Positions 1 to 9,582 of a stretch of DNA of 64,000 bases are shown in pieces; positions within the stretch are counted from its first letter, which is position 1, and each line of letters opens with the position of its first letter. The position numbers and the translations under genes are program-made. The notes beneath the pieces were generated by a model. That model ran no database searches and had not been told where the DNA came from. It worked only from the letters and a program-made list of their open reading frames with translations. This DNA comes from Io17-Chloro-G2 sp965226915 (GTDB lineage: Bacteria; Chloroflexota; Dehalococcoidia; Lucifugimonadales; UBA3495), in NCBI GenBank assembly GCA_965226915.1, contig CBDDEJ010000004.1, positions 1-64,000 on the forward strand, written 5' to 3'.

Positions 1-1132
1 CGCTCTGATTTGGACCAACTCGCCTGTTGAGTTGGCAACCAACACTTTGGCTGAGTCTGCAAAGGCTAGCACTGGCACTAGAAGTCTGGCCGGAAAGCCA
101 TTGGCCGGGGTTTCGCGCTACGCCAGACAGACGTATTATAGTCTTATGTATGGTTCAAGAACCCACTGTTACATCGACAATCGTCGCTGAGAAAACGACG
201 GCTTGGGGAGAATCGGGGTTTCCGTCCGAGTTTCTAGCATGAAGCTCCACAATATTTGCATCGCCAAGTAATAACCCCCAATCTCATTCGCACCGATCGT
301 GTTGACCAATCGGATGATCATGAAGAAGTACGCGACGTTTCTCACCAGGGTGTCCACGCCACTGCCAAGGCCCACGCGCAGGTAGATACGCATATCTTCA
401 AATGACGGGCGGACCAACCATTTGCTTATTGGAATACGCATGTTCGCCAAGAGCAAGACTGCACCGAGAGCGAAGAGCAGCATGCTAGATAACAACTTCG
501 ACCATGCTGTCCCCACGACACCCGCGTTCAAGGAAAAGCTGTGCCCACCGAAAAACAGACTATCGAATACAAAGAGCAGGAGTACGTTGGTGACCGCCAT
601 TACGAAGACCAACGATCGCTTCCTTAAGGCTTGAAGCAGCACAACCACGGCGGCGGAGAGAAGCACGAAGGGAACACTGAATATGCTCACTCCTAGAAAC
701 TCACGGGTCTGGTTTTGAATCTCACCGGAAGTCCCTATCGCATTGATAAATGCATCCCGAAGGAAGAAGACCACCAGGGGTGAAAAGTAAGGATGTGACG
801 AGGATGAAGCAGAAGACGCTTTTGGTCCTATCTAGTTGGATAGCGTCCGAGCCACGGAACTGATTTCCCACGAAAAAGAATATGGCTAGAACGGTTGCCT
901 CCTGGAAAATCTCGATGACGAGCCCCACGAATTGCCATTGGGAGACGATGGCAAGACCACTGGCGCCTGGAATAACGTTTCCGATGAGATACACCCGGTA
1001 GATTTGGTAGACGTTGGGTAGTGCGAGGAATAGGAAGATGAAGAAGAATAGCCGCCAATCCCAGATCTTAAGTTGAAGTCTGGCGAACTCCAGCAAAGCA
1101 ATACCTCCCCAATGTGATGGTGTGTTGAGCAT
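1..1132 (-). pseudogene. MATE-type multidrug/polysaccharide exporter, frameshifted and interrupted by a MITE
   Basis: This is a very hydrophobic membrane protein with repeated transmembrane helices, typical of the MATE/flippase superfamily (integral membrane, cation-coupled export). The N-terminal half is read from 1132 and the middle from about 775 in another frame. The shift sits at a run of four C near 780, where one extra C separates the frames (TSLLFT, then LVVFFLRDAF). At 237 the frame runs into a CTAG-flanked MITE. Removing the MITE and one CTAG joins WSFM to LVPVLAFADSAKVLV in frame, and the coding sequence continues off the left edge of the window. It is therefore doubly disrupted and also incomplete here. 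The family assignment rests on general helix pattern and typical phrases rather than a strict signature. A minimal sequencing error could explain the frameshift but not the MITE. Confidence 0.7.
78..237 (+). mobile_element. MITE copy A (about 156 bp body, CTAG target duplication)
   Basis: A non-coding element bounded by CTAG at 78-81 and 234-237. The ends are imperfect inverted repeats (after CTAG: AAGTCTGGCCGGAAA on one side and AAACTCGGACGGAAA on the other). A second copy in opposite orientation lies at 9404-9582. Deleting the element with one CTAG restores the MATE reading frame, which supports CTAG as a 4-bp target duplication. No transposase is inside, so it would be a non-autonomous element mobilised in trans. 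Confidence 0.8.
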
Positions 1133-1185
1133 TGGATCGGTTCCAAGGATTTACTGACTCCACTGGTAAAATTGTCCGGAGTCAT

Positions 1186-1554
1186 GGTTAGAGGCTAATC
1201 GGGCCGGTCCACATATGTTTGGGCGTTTGGAGCCGCATACACTTCCCCTACGCGAATTCTGTCGCTAGATGTGGAGGCTTTTTGAGGCGTCTTCCGAATG
1301 CCGGTAAGTGACTCTGGATCGGGCACCGTCGGAATATGGCGCTTCCCGGACTGGGTCCGGAGTTCGATAATTGCTACCCTGCCTGAGAAATTAGGCCGGG
1401 AATTTCCAGAGGTCCGAGGATAGATTCCTGTAGAGGTTATTGCTATTTTGCCAATTCTCCCAGGCTAATTATCTAACCAGAGAAATCACATGAGGAGCTA
1501 AACTCCTGGGATTTTGGGTCATCTGGGATTGTAGTTTGGGGTATGACGTAAACA
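1186..1554. other. Intergenic stretch with no gene recognised
   Basis: Both neighbouring genes are on the minus strand. Between them I see no ORF with family-like composition and no convincing promoter. The only structured piece is the terminator hairpin at its right end. Confidence 0.5.
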
Positions 1555-1580
1555 AGAGGCCCGGGTATCCCCGGACCTCT
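1555..1580 (-). terminator. Rho-independent-like terminator of the HYHYGP-repeat gene
   Basis: An 11-bp stem (AGAGGTCCGGG / CCCGGGCCTCT with one G-U pair) and a 4-nt loop lie 32 bp beyond the stop codon at 1612 when read on the minus strand. A weak T-rich tail (TTGTTT) follows. Confidence 0.6.
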
Positions 1581-1611
1581 CTCCTTGTGCGTGAATCAAG
1601 CTCTGGTTGGG

Positions 1612-2508
1612 TTAGAGAGCCGCGACCTGCTCGCGCAGGGACTCAAGCTCCTGAATCAACTGGGACTTGGTCTTTTTGCCGTCGTTGGCCGGGGCCTTGT
1701 TGTTCAAAGCCACCAGCTCCCACGAACGGGCTTCGATCTCGGGCATCTTTTCCTGGACCATCTTTTCGTCCACCGCGTCGGCGATGGAGGGGTAGCCTGC
1801 CCGGCGGATCATGTCACGCAGGTTGCCTTCCTTGAACTGGTTCAGGGTCCACTTCAGGGTCTCGCCGGAGGTGGTCACGTCCCAGTATATGCGGACATCC
1901 TGGTTGCGGGGCCCGTAGTGGTAGTGAGGGGCGCCCTGGAAACAGTCGAACGCCAGCAATTCCACTTCATGCCCGGCAACGTCGGCCAGCACGTGGATCG
2001 CCATGCCTTCGTCGTTGATCTGGGGAAGGTGGCGGTATTCCAATCCAAACTTGAGGTTGCCCACCTCGATCTTATCGCCTTCCACTAGCTCTGGCATCAT
2101 GTGATGCACGGTGCGGCGCCCTTCCTGAGACATCGACCGGGCGGTGGATTCCAATTCATCCAGCTTGTTATTGCTCAACGGCTTGCTGTCCAGGCTGTTG
2201 GCTAGGTCTTCGTATCCGGACCGGCGGACCATCTCGGGAAGGTTGTTCCGGAGGTTGTCCAGTGTCCAACCCAAGGAACTGCCGCCCATGGTGGTCTTGT
2301 CATTGTGCAGCCGGATGTTATGGTTCTCTGGGCCGTAGTGATAATGAGGCGCCTGGTCGAAGCAATCGAACCGAAGGATTTCGGTGTCTTTGTCACCGAT
2401 CTTCGAATAGACCTGGACGCAAAGGCCCTGGTCATTCATGATCTCTTTGCGATAGCTCATCGCAAAATCCACCACACCCGCGTCTATTACGGTTGAACCT
2501 TTCTCCAC
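1612..2508 (-). CDS. Two-repeat HYHYGP-domain protein of unknown function
   Basis: A 298-aa soluble protein made of two copies of one roughly 80-residue domain. Copy one is near residues 28-108 and copy two near 168-248. Each carries FDCF-(D/Q)-(Q/G)-APHYHYGP, a central W-T-L-(D/N) stretch and a closing R-R-(S/A)-GY. The conserved FDCF plus HYHYGP residues could bind a metal or a cofactor, but this is inference. A polar, glutamate- and lysine-rich C-terminal tail ends in a short coiled coil (QLIQELESLREQVAAL). No signal peptide or membrane segment is seen. The start is GTG at 2508, chosen because GGAGG lies 7 bases upstream. It stands alone, followed by a hairpin terminator. I do not recognise a named function. 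Confidence 0.8.
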   Translation of the reverse strand: MEKGSTVIDAGVVDFAMSYRKEIMNDQGLCVQVYSKIGDKDTEILRFDCFDQAPHYHYGPENHNIRLHNDKTTMGGSSLGWTLDNLRNNLPEMVRRSGYEDLANSLDSKPLSNNKLDELESTARSMSQEGRRTVHHMMPELVEGDKIEVGNLKFGLEYRHLPQINDEGMAIHVLADVAGHEVELLAFDCFQGAPHYHYGPRNQDVRIYWDVTTSGETLKWTLNQFKEGNLRDMIRRAGYPSIADAVDEKMVQEKMPEIEARSWELVALNNKAPANDGKKTKSQLIQELESLREQVAAL

Positions 2509-2552
2509 GATAATCCTCCAAATTGTTGACTTTCGGCGCCTGTTTCATCCAT

Positions 2553-2591
2553 GGACTTAGCCGGTGGACTTAGCCGGTGGACTTAGCCGGG
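2553..2591. repeat. Three tandem copies of a 13-bp unit (GGACTTAGCCGGT)
   Basis: Three consecutive copies at 2553, 2566 and 2579, the last differing in its final base. They lie about 45 bp upstream of the GTG start of the HYHYGP gene, so they could be a regulatory iteron-like array or simple slippage. Confidence 0.75.
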
Positions 2592-2690
2592 AACTACTAG
2601 ACGGAGCTCCACGGACCTATCGCCGATGGTTGTACGGATGATTTCATTCTAAGCGTTGATTGGGCTACGCGCAACCACGTACCCAGGCAC

Positions 2691-4121
2691 GTAACTGTTC
2701 AGACTTGATGAGGTGAATTGGCTCAAAGCCGTTGGAAAAACGCTGGCATGGCCGGGGGAGTTGTGGCATACCAGGGAGGTGGACACTGAACTAGACCTGA
2801 ACGCGGCGAGTGGCGAAACTCTGCTGGAGATAATTGCCGGCCAGCGGGGAGTCATTGCCGATTTGCAAAGGCGGATTGGGGTTCTGGAATCCCGTCCCAA
2901 CCGGCGCGGGTCGTCGGGGATGCCGGGTAATCAGCCGCACTCCAGCCGGCAAGCGCCGGAGAAAAAGGAGCCCAGAAAGCCGCGCCGCCATGGCTTCGCC
3001 CGCCAGCGCATGACTCCTACCCGGCGGGTGGAGCATGCCGTGGCGGTCTGTCCCGACTGCGGGACTCACCTGAACGGCGGATGGGTACAGCGAACTCGGG
3101 AAGTCATTGAGCTACCGGTGGCTCCGGTAGAAGTGACCGAGCACGCCCTGGTAGCCCGCATCTGTCCGGTATGCCAGCGGCGCCGGCTGCCCAAAGAGGC
3201 CCTGCAGGGGGTGGTTCTGGGCCAGCAGCGCCTGGGGGTCAATCTGGTAAGCCTGATGGTGACCCTGCGGGAGGAGGGACGGTTGCCCATAAGAATCATC
3301 CAATGGTACCTGGAGAGCGTCCATCAGTTGCACCTGAGTGTTGGCGCCATCGTCCAGGCCGTCCATGGAGTAGCCTGTCAGGCTGAGACGGCGGTGCGAG
3401 AGGTGCTCGAGCAAGTCCGCGCCAGTCCCGTGGTGCAGGGCGACGAAACCGGCTGGCGCCAGGACGGGAGCAACGGCTATGTTTGGACCTTCAGCACTCC
3501 CAGCGAACGATACTTCCTGCGTCGGGGTCGGGATAAGGGGGTGGTGGATGAGGTGCTGGATTTCTCCTTCAGCGGAGTGTTGGTCAGTGATTTCTACGCC
3601 GCCTATAACCACTACCCGGGCCTGAAGCAACGGTGCTGGGCTCATCTGCTGCGGGATATCCATGACCTGAAAGGGTTGTACCCAGAAGACGCTGGGCTGG
3701 CTCAGTGGGCCGAGGCGGTTCACCAGGTCTACACGGAGGCCAAGGCCTCGGTCCTTCCCCGAGCCCAGCCAGGCCATCGCACCCAGCTAATGCTGGAGGA
3801 GAAACTAATGGTCTTGGCGCGGCCTTTCCTTAAAGATCCCCTGGCGGTTCAGGCCAAGCTCTGCCGGCGCATGGAACGGTTCATCAAGGAACTGTTTGTC
3901 TTCGTGTCGGACCCATCCGTGCCCTCAGACAACAACGCCGCCGAGCGGAGCCTGCGGCATCTGGTAACCAGTCGCAAGATCAGCGGCGGCGCCCGCTCAG
4001 GGCAGGGCGCCGACAGCAAGATGACCTTGGCATCCCTCTTTGGCACCTGGCGGGCCAGAGGTCTCAATCCCCTCCTGGAATGCCGCCGGTTGCTCACTTC
4101 CCCTCAACTCTGAACAGTTTC
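2691..4121 (+). mobile_element. IS66-family insertion sequence, copy 1
   Basis: A 1431-bp element. The left end GTAACTGTTCAGACTTGA and the right end (read inward) GAAACTGTTCAGAGTTGA form imperfect terminal inverted repeats. The same length and ends are found in copy 2. The 8 bp outside each end differ (ccaggcac and ccttcgac), so this copy lacks a target duplication. Its right end abuts the first codons of an IS1380-type transposase, which suggests insertion followed by deletion or recombination. Confidence 0.9.
2713..4113 (+). CDS. tnpC: IS66-family transposase (DDE)
   Basis: A 466-aa transposase. An N-terminal leucine-rich helix is followed by a basic linker and a zinc-finger-like CPDCG ... 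CPVC pair (about residues 114-156). The DDE nuclease core carries GDETGW, SDFYAAYN, CWAHLLRD and PSDNNAAERSLR, as expected for IS66 TnpC. The start is GTG just inside the left terminal repeat, and the TGA stop lies in the right terminal repeat. It differs from the second copy at only three residues (G/A in AGQR-VI, F/S in VLD-SFSG, A/T in GQG-DSK). The accessory TnpA and TnpB proteins of classical IS66 are absent, as in many single-ORF members of the family. It appears intact. Confidence 0.93.
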   Translation: MNWLKAVGKTLAWPGELWHTREVDTELDLNAASGETLLEIIAGQRGVIADLQRRIGVLESRPNRRGSSGMPGNQPHSSRQAPEKKEPRKPRRHGFARQRMTPTRRVEHAVAVCPDCGTHLNGGWVQRTREVIELPVAPVEVTEHALVARICPVCQRRRLPKEALQGVVLGQQRLGVNLVSLMVTLREEGRLPIRIIQWYLESVHQLHLSVGAIVQAVHGVACQAETAVREVLEQVRASPVVQGDETGWRQDGSNGYVWTFSTPSERYFLRRGRDKGVVDEVLDFSFSGVLVSDFYAAYNHYPGLKQRCWAHLLRDIHDLKGLYPEDAGLAQWAEAVHQVYTEAKASVLPRAQPGHRTQLMLEEKLMVLARPFLKDPLAVQAKLCRRMERFIKELFVFVSDPSVPSDNNAAERSLRHLVTSRKISGGARSGQGADSKMTLASLFGTWRARGLNPLLECRRLLTSPQL

Positions 4122-5410
4122 CCTTCGACGACCACCGCCTGGTCAACAATGCCGGCCTGCTCCTTCCCGCCACCTTGGCCTTGCACCTCGGCCTTTCCCA
4201 ACTGGTTGACCGGCGCCTGGACCTGGGCCGGGCCCCAGGCCGAGCCAACACCGGTGACAAGATGATGACGCTGGTGGCATCTGCGTTGGCGGGCGGCGAC
4301 TGCATCGACGACGCCGATGCGCTGCGCGCCGGCGGGACAGCCTGCACCCTGGGCAGTGTGGTCAAGGCGCCCTCCACCCTGGGCGCCTTCCTGCGCAGCT
4401 TTCGCTGGGGCCACGTCCGCCAACTGGACCGGGTGAGCCGCGAGTTGCTGGCCCGGGCCTGGCAGGCCGGAGCCGGACCCGGCGACGCACCATTTACCAT
4501 CGACCTTGATTCGACGATCTGCGAGACCTACGGACTGGCCAAGGAGGGCGCCCGCCACCACGGCTACACCGGCGCCCGGGGCTATCACCCGCTGTTGGCC
4601 GTCGCCGCCGGCACCGGCGACGTGCTGATGTCCCGGCTGCGCGAGGGCCGCGCCAACACCGCCCGCGGGGCCGCCCACTTCCTGCGGGAGACGGTGGGGC
4701 GGGTGCGCTACGCTGGCGCCAGCGGGCAGATCACCCTGCGTGCCGACAGCGGCTTCTATACCCACGCCGTGGTCGCCGTCTGCCGCAAGCTGGACGTGCG
4801 CTTCTCCATCACCATCCGCCAGCACAAAAGCCTGCGCAATCTCATCGAGGCCATACCCGAAGCTGCCTGGACGCCGATTCCCTACTGAATGGACGGCGCC
4901 GCTGCTGTGGCCGAGACGACTTATACCCCCTTCCAGAGTGAGCCGGACGCCGCGCCGGTGCGGCTCATCGTCCGGCGGGTGCAGCCGACCCCCGGTTCCC
5001 AACTGGCCCTCTTCGCCACCTACAGTTATCACCGCTTCATCACCGACCGGGACGGAGAGACCCTGGAACTGGAGGCCGACCACCGCCGCCACGCCGAGAT
5101 CGAGAATGCGATGCGCGACCTCAAGTACGGCGTCGGGTTGAACCACATGCCGTCCGGCCGCTTCGCCGCCAACGGCGCCTGGCTGGCCGTCCAGGTGATG
5201 GCCCACAACCTGGCCCGCTGGACCGCGCGCATCGGCCTGGGCGAGCAGATCGTGACCACCAAGACCCTCAGGCGACGGTTCTTCTCCCTGGCCGGACGGC
5301 TCACCCGCTCGGCGCGCCGCCTCACCCTGCATCTGCCCCAGCGCTGGCCTTGGGAAACCCAGTTCAGTCGCGCCCTGGCCCGGCTGCGCGCCCTGCCACT
5401 CCCAGCCTGA
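4122..5410 (+). pseudogene. IS1380-family transposase with internal stop
   Basis: About 428 codons from FDDHRLV (close to the normal N-terminus) to the stop at 5408-5410. The DDE residues are visible in DLDST, RADSGFY and HAEIENAMRDLKYG. A TGA at 4886-4888 interrupts the same reading frame between TPIPY and MDGAAAVAETTY. Other members are expected to have tryptophan there, so one TGG to TGA change explains it. The original start codon is missing because IS66 abuts the second or third codon. The element is therefore very probably immobile by itself. Confidence 0.85.
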
Positions 5411-5676
5411 CGACCCGTCTGCAACTGACCCGCCATCCGGCCAACTGAACGTCCCGGCAAACTCGCGCCAGTCCCGGTCCGCGAGCGCCTCTTCCCGTGT
5501 CCTATCCCGCCATCTCGCTCAGCACAGCCACTGCAGACCGCCATCGGCGCCCCCAAAAGCGCCTGCGACCGCCCGCCAACCTCCCGTCTACCCGAATTCG
5601 AGCCCGGATTATCGCGCCTGCAACTCCCTCCCCCCTCTTCCGCTGTCCTCACGCCCTCCATCCGGGTCCATCGGTG
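4122..5676 (+). mobile_element. IS1380-type insertion sequence, 5' end lost
   Basis: A GC-rich segment with one IS1380-type transposase gene and about 265 bp of 3' non-coding DNA. The left end is replaced by IS66 copy 1. The right end, near 5676, interrupts a MalT/LAL-type regulator gene read from the other strand. I could not define terminal repeats with certainty. Confidence 0.7.
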
Positions 5677-7692
5677 GATTCGGACTTAGATGTCTCACCC
5701 AGCTTGCGGAATCCTTCGCCGAGTGTGTTGGTGCTTTCTCCCACCAACCTCTGGTCAAGAAGTTTTCGGGACATCTCCAAGGCCCGCGAAGAACTTTCCA
5801 CGGAATCTTGAAACTTGCCCAATGCCAGTTGTATGATGCCCTGATTCATCAGCGCCAGCGCCTGGACCCTGGGGTAGGCGGCCGCCTCGGAAAGACGGAC
5901 AGCTTCGTTGACCTCCTCAAACGCCAACTCAAACTCGGCTTTGTGAAAATAGACTAGGCACACGTTTACCAGACATTGCGCCAGCAGGCCGTCGCTCCCC
6001 AATTTCAGCCAACCGGCTCTGGCCTGTTCTAAATGGACGCCGGCCTCATCAAACAAACCCAATTCTATGCAAACGGCGCCAAGATCGCTGGAGACTTGGG
6101 AGATCAAGCGAATATTGTCTTTACCTACCATATCCAGGGAGGCTTCGAAGTGGCGCTTGCCGAGATCCAGTTTTCCTTGAGTAGCCAGCGCAGCTGCGAG
6201 TTGCCTGTGTGCTTCGGAAAGATGGTCGTGAGAAGCGCCCATTCCTTTGAGGAGATCCAGTCCGGTTTCAGCGGACTCCATCGAGAGCTCCAGGTGACCC
6301 AGACGCCGGTAGGCTGTGCCTTTAGCAACCCAGGCCTGCCCGACGACCTCCCAAATGCCGCCGGAATCGCCGTCTCTGTGGGAAATTAGACTATCTAGTT
6401 GTTCGAGGGATCTCGCCGGATCGCCGATTCTAAGTAGCACCTGCCCGTGCAGCAGACTGACCTCAGGATCCCTCTGCACCGCTTCGGGTGGCAGACTCGA
6501 CAACCAAGAGGAGAGTTTGGTCCAGTTTCCTTTGTCGAAATAGGAGGCGCTGACTTCCTTGACCAGTTCCAATGCGTTGACGGTATCGTCAATCTGTAGA
6601 TAGTGGTATAGGGAGTTATCGTCGAGTCCAATCTCCCGCCTTCTTGTTTATGCTTTCAAATTGTAGAGGAAGATCCGATCGCAAACGGCGAATCAGGAAA
6701 TTCCGGAACAGGTCGTGGTAGGCATAGGAAGACGTATCGCTGGATCTTTCCTCTAGGAACAGTCCTCGCTCTCTTACCCGGTCGATCAGGTCCTGAGCGT
6801 TGCAGGTTCCCAGCAATCTGTCGCAAAAAGCCGGCGAAAACTCCTGGAGCACGGATGTTTGCAAGAGGAAAGCCTGAAGCGCGCAATGCAGGCCGTCGAA
6901 GACCTCTTCTGAGAGGTAATCAAACAGCATGCTTTTGTCGTCGCTACCCATGGGGTTCGCCGCAAATTCGCTATTTGGGGACTTTGAGGTGAGTAATATA
7001 GTGGCAACCCAACCTCCGGTCCGCGTGTTGATGGACGACGCTGTTTCTATGGGTACGGTTCTCTCCCATCGATTTGATAGCAAGCCCGCTGTCTCCTCGA
7101 TGGAGAACCGCAGATCGTTAGAATCTAGATAGGTAAGCTCATCGCTGACCGCCAGCTTCGGAAGACACGAAAGCGAGGGCCATACCCTGGAACCAAGCAC
7201 AAAGGAAACGTTATCCGGAGAGCGTTCGATCAACAGCGACAATAGTTCTTCCAGGTCGGGTTTGTCCTCCAACCAGTGGACATCATCCAGTACAAACGCG
7301 ATGTGGGAATCGACATCACTGTGCAGAGCGCTGATGAAAAAACCCAAAAGCTCTTGGGGGTCCATCTGCGATGAGTCGCTTACCAGGGGCCGGTATTGAT
7401 TTCCAAAGCCGTCTATTTGAGCGCGAACAGCCCGGATGCACAGGCGAAGGAACGTTGAGGCGTCACTCTCGTCACGCGAAAAGGAATACCAGCAAACAGG
7501 GATTTGGAGACCGGAGGCTACCCCTGATAATAGAGCGGTCTTACCGTGTCCGGCAGGCGCCCAAACTATTTGAACCTTTTTGTTCAGGCCATCCATCAGG
7601 GCGCGGAACAATCGTTCCCGTACGATGGCTTGGCGGCTCCGTTTCGGAGTTAGCGTCTTGGTAATATATGGAAGCCCGGATGTCGTAACCAT
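5649..7692 (-). pseudogene. MalT/LAL-type ATP-dependent transcriptional regulator, truncated and frameshifted
   Basis: The N-terminal part (from 7692) is a STAND ATPase with a P-loop (APAGHGKTALL, about residues 44-54), a Walker B-like FVLDDVHWL and the usual YAYHDLFRNFL segment. After AGDW (near 6620) a one-base shift moves to a second frame (DDNSLYHYLQIDD...) holding TPR-like helical repeats to about 5677. There the IS1380-type element cuts the gene. The C-terminal LuxR helix-turn-helix that should end such proteins is missing, so no DNA-binding product is expected. It is divergent from the luciferase-like gene at 7836, which it may once have regulated. Confidence 0.82.
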
Positions 7693-7835
7693 GTTCGTCT
7701 CGTCCGGCCCAGACTGATTTATGAAGTCTCACGGTATAATCGTTAGATGAAACCGTCAAGTTAATAGACGTGGAATTTGCTAACAGATGCGGGCGCCGCA
7801 AGGCTAACATTCATTTTTTAGGGAGCTAAACAACA

Positions 7836-8774
7836 ATGGAAATCGGAATCAGTATCTCCAGACTGCCCAACGCCGCCGGGCTGCGGCGCTTTGCCCAGCG
7901 GGCCGAGGAATTGGGATTTGAGTGCATTCTGGCCGGCGATCATGTAGTACTGCCCACAGCCGGCACCAACCAGTATCCATATACGGCCGACGGTTCTTTT
8001 CAAAGGCCCGCAGACGAGCCATTTTTAGAAACCATGACTCTGCTGGGATACCTGGCGGCGTGCACCAAATCCATTAAACTGGGCAGCACGGTGATCATCC
8101 TGCCATACCGTAACCCGGTGGTTCAGGCAAAGATGTTCGCTTCCCTAGACGTGTTGACAGATGGCAGGATGATTTGCGGCGTCGGTGTTGGGTGGCTGGA
8201 AAAAGAATTTGAGATTCTGGGACTCCCATATGCCGAGCGGGGGCCGATGACCGACGAGTTTTTGGAAATCTTCAAGGTTTTGTGGACCCAGGCAGAGCCG
8301 GAGTATCATGGGAAGTTTTACCAGATCGCTGGCATCCAGTTTTACCCCAAACCGGTGCAAAAACCCCACATACCAATCTGGGTGGGCGGCCACACCCGCC
8401 GGGCTCTGCGGCGCACCGCCAAATACGGCGATTGCTGGCACACCACAAGGCAGACCCCTGATTTCGTCGCCCAGAATCTGCCCTACCTGCGGCAAGAGAT
8501 GGAGAAGGCCGGCCGGGAGCCTTCAAGCGTGTCTATCTCCCTTAAGCGCTCCTTGCATTTTACCGATATTGGTTTGGGGGAGGGCGCTGGGGTCCCAACG
8601 GGAGGCACGGTAATCGCCACCACCCAAGAAGTGATCGACGATGTCTATTACTGCCGGGAACTGGGCATAGACCAACTCACCTACGATTTCCGGGTGGATG
8701 GCCTAGAGCAATGCGAGCGAGTCATGGAGCATTTGGCGGACCGTGTGCTGCCAGCCGCCAAGCGCCTAGGGTAG
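7836..8774 (+). CDS. Luciferase-like monooxygenase family oxidoreductase (F420/FMN type)
   Basis: A 312-aa TIM-barrel protein of the bacterial luciferase-like superfamily. It shows the usual N-terminal strand (EIGISISRL), the FECILAGDHV segment, the barrel core GRMICGVGVGWLEKEFEILG, and VQKPHIPIWVGGHTRRALRRTAKYGDCW, which binds the flavin phosphate in relatives. Members use FMNH2 or F420H2 to oxidise or reduce small organic substrates; the substrate is unknown here. The start is ATG at 7836 with GGGAG about 10 bases upstream. A TATAAT (7735-7740) lies in the divergent spacer shared with the broken LAL regulator. It is cytoplasmic with no signal peptide, and the only one of five paralogues in the window that sits in the IS-rich half. 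Confidence 0.9.
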   Translation: MEIGISISRLPNAAGLRRFAQRAEELGFECILAGDHVVLPTAGTNQYPYTADGSFQRPADEPFLETMTLLGYLAACTKSIKLGSTVIILPYRNPVVQAKMFASLDVLTDGRMICGVGVGWLEKEFEILGLPYAERGPMTDEFLEIFKVLWTQAEPEYHGKFYQIAGIQFYPKPVQKPHIPIWVGGHTRRALRRTAKYGDCWHTTRQTPDFVAQNLPYLRQEMEKAGREPSSVSISLKRSLHFTDIGLGEGAGVPTGGTVIATTQEVIDDVYYCRELGIDQLTYDFRVDGLEQCERVMEHLADRVLPAAKRLG

Positions 8775-8814
8775 CGGCCTCAATCGATTCGGGTGTGCGG
8801 CTCGGCTTCGCCGT

Positions 8815-9021
8815 TTAAAGCTCCAGGCCTAAGGCTTCGGCGGCAGCGTGCATCTTTTGGTCAAATGTGGCTATTGGGATCCCCAATGCCCGGGCGAGAT
8901 GTAAATAACCGGGGTCATAAGTGCTGAGCCCGGATTCCAACGCCAGGTCAATGATTTGTTGATGGTCTTGGCCCACCCACCGAATATCCATATAAAACTT
9001 CTCAACGCGTAGGTGGTCCAA
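8815..9021 (-). pseudogene. PIN-domain (VapC-like) toxin, C-terminal fragment
   Basis: About 68 codons matching the last third of PIN-domain RNases. They include STYDPGYLHLARALGIPIATFD (the conserved aspartates of the third and fourth acidic positions) and the final AAEALGLEL. The N-terminal part with the first catalytic aspartate is absent. Upstream sequence in other frames belongs to a different, nuclease-like protein, so this is a remnant without antitoxin. Confidence 0.65.
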
Positions 9022-9376
9022 GCCCGCAGTGGGCCTAAAAGCTCCTCGAAAGCGCTTTTGTTCTGAACGAAAAAGGACAACTGCTGTTCTTGGCGCTGGG
9101 CATGAGCCAACAAGCTGTAGTCGTTAAGAAGCTCTTGGGAAATGAGCTTCGCCCCGGTTAAGGACGAAGGATTAACATCGCGGGATTTTGCTTCCACCAT
9201 GACAACTGTTTTAATGAATCCGAGACCAGCAGGATGTCATACTCAAATCGTGCAAGCACGGGTTCGTTAGGTCCGCAAAACCCCCGGGTTCGGAGTTGGG
9301 CGCGTCGCCAGTTCTCGAATTCAAGACCAGTACCGCCTCTCATCTTGTCCAAGAGCGGCTCTTTTAGGCGTGGCAA
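9010..9376 (-). pseudogene. PD-(D/E)XK-like nuclease fragment, frameshifted
   Basis: Two overlapping frames join into one protein: from 9376, ...RFEYDILLVSDSLK, then after a one-base shift in an A-run near 9215, TVVMVEAKSRDVNPSS and on to FVQNKSAFEELL. The D ... EAK pattern on adjacent strands resembles the catalytic core of PD-(D/E)XK nucleases, for example restriction-like or Holliday-junction enzymes. The downstream part fades into the PIN fragment. Function is inferred from this short motif only. Confidence 0.45.
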
Positions 9377-9403
9377 GTCTTTGTCGCTTAGAGTCGGTTA
9401 GCC

Positions 9404-9582
9404 CTAGAAACTCGGACGGAAACCCCGATTCTCCCCAAGTCGTCATTTTCTTAGCGACGATTATCGATGTAACAGTGGGTTCTTGAACTGTATTACAGAC
9501 ACTATCATGCCACATAAGACTATAATACGTCTGTCTGGCGTAGCGCGAAACCCGGCCAATGGCTTTCCGGCCAGACCTCTAG
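9404..9582 (-). mobile_element. MITE copy B (inverted relative to copy A)
   Basis: CTAG at 9404-9407 and 9579-9582 bounds a sequence that is the reverse complement of copy A. The main difference is about 20 extra bases near 9488-9510. This copy sits between short minus-strand ORFs, and its CTAG supplies the stop codon of the small ORF at 9579-9806. Confidence 0.8.

Noticed and set aside
4886..4888. Selenocysteine in the IS1380-type transposase
   Set aside because: The position is expected to be Trp in the family and is not a redox site.
4094..5332. Long minus-strand ORF (412 codons) opposite the IS1380-type transposase
   Set aside because: It is a shadow of the GC-rich coding strand; composition is Gly/Ala/Val-rich with no motif.
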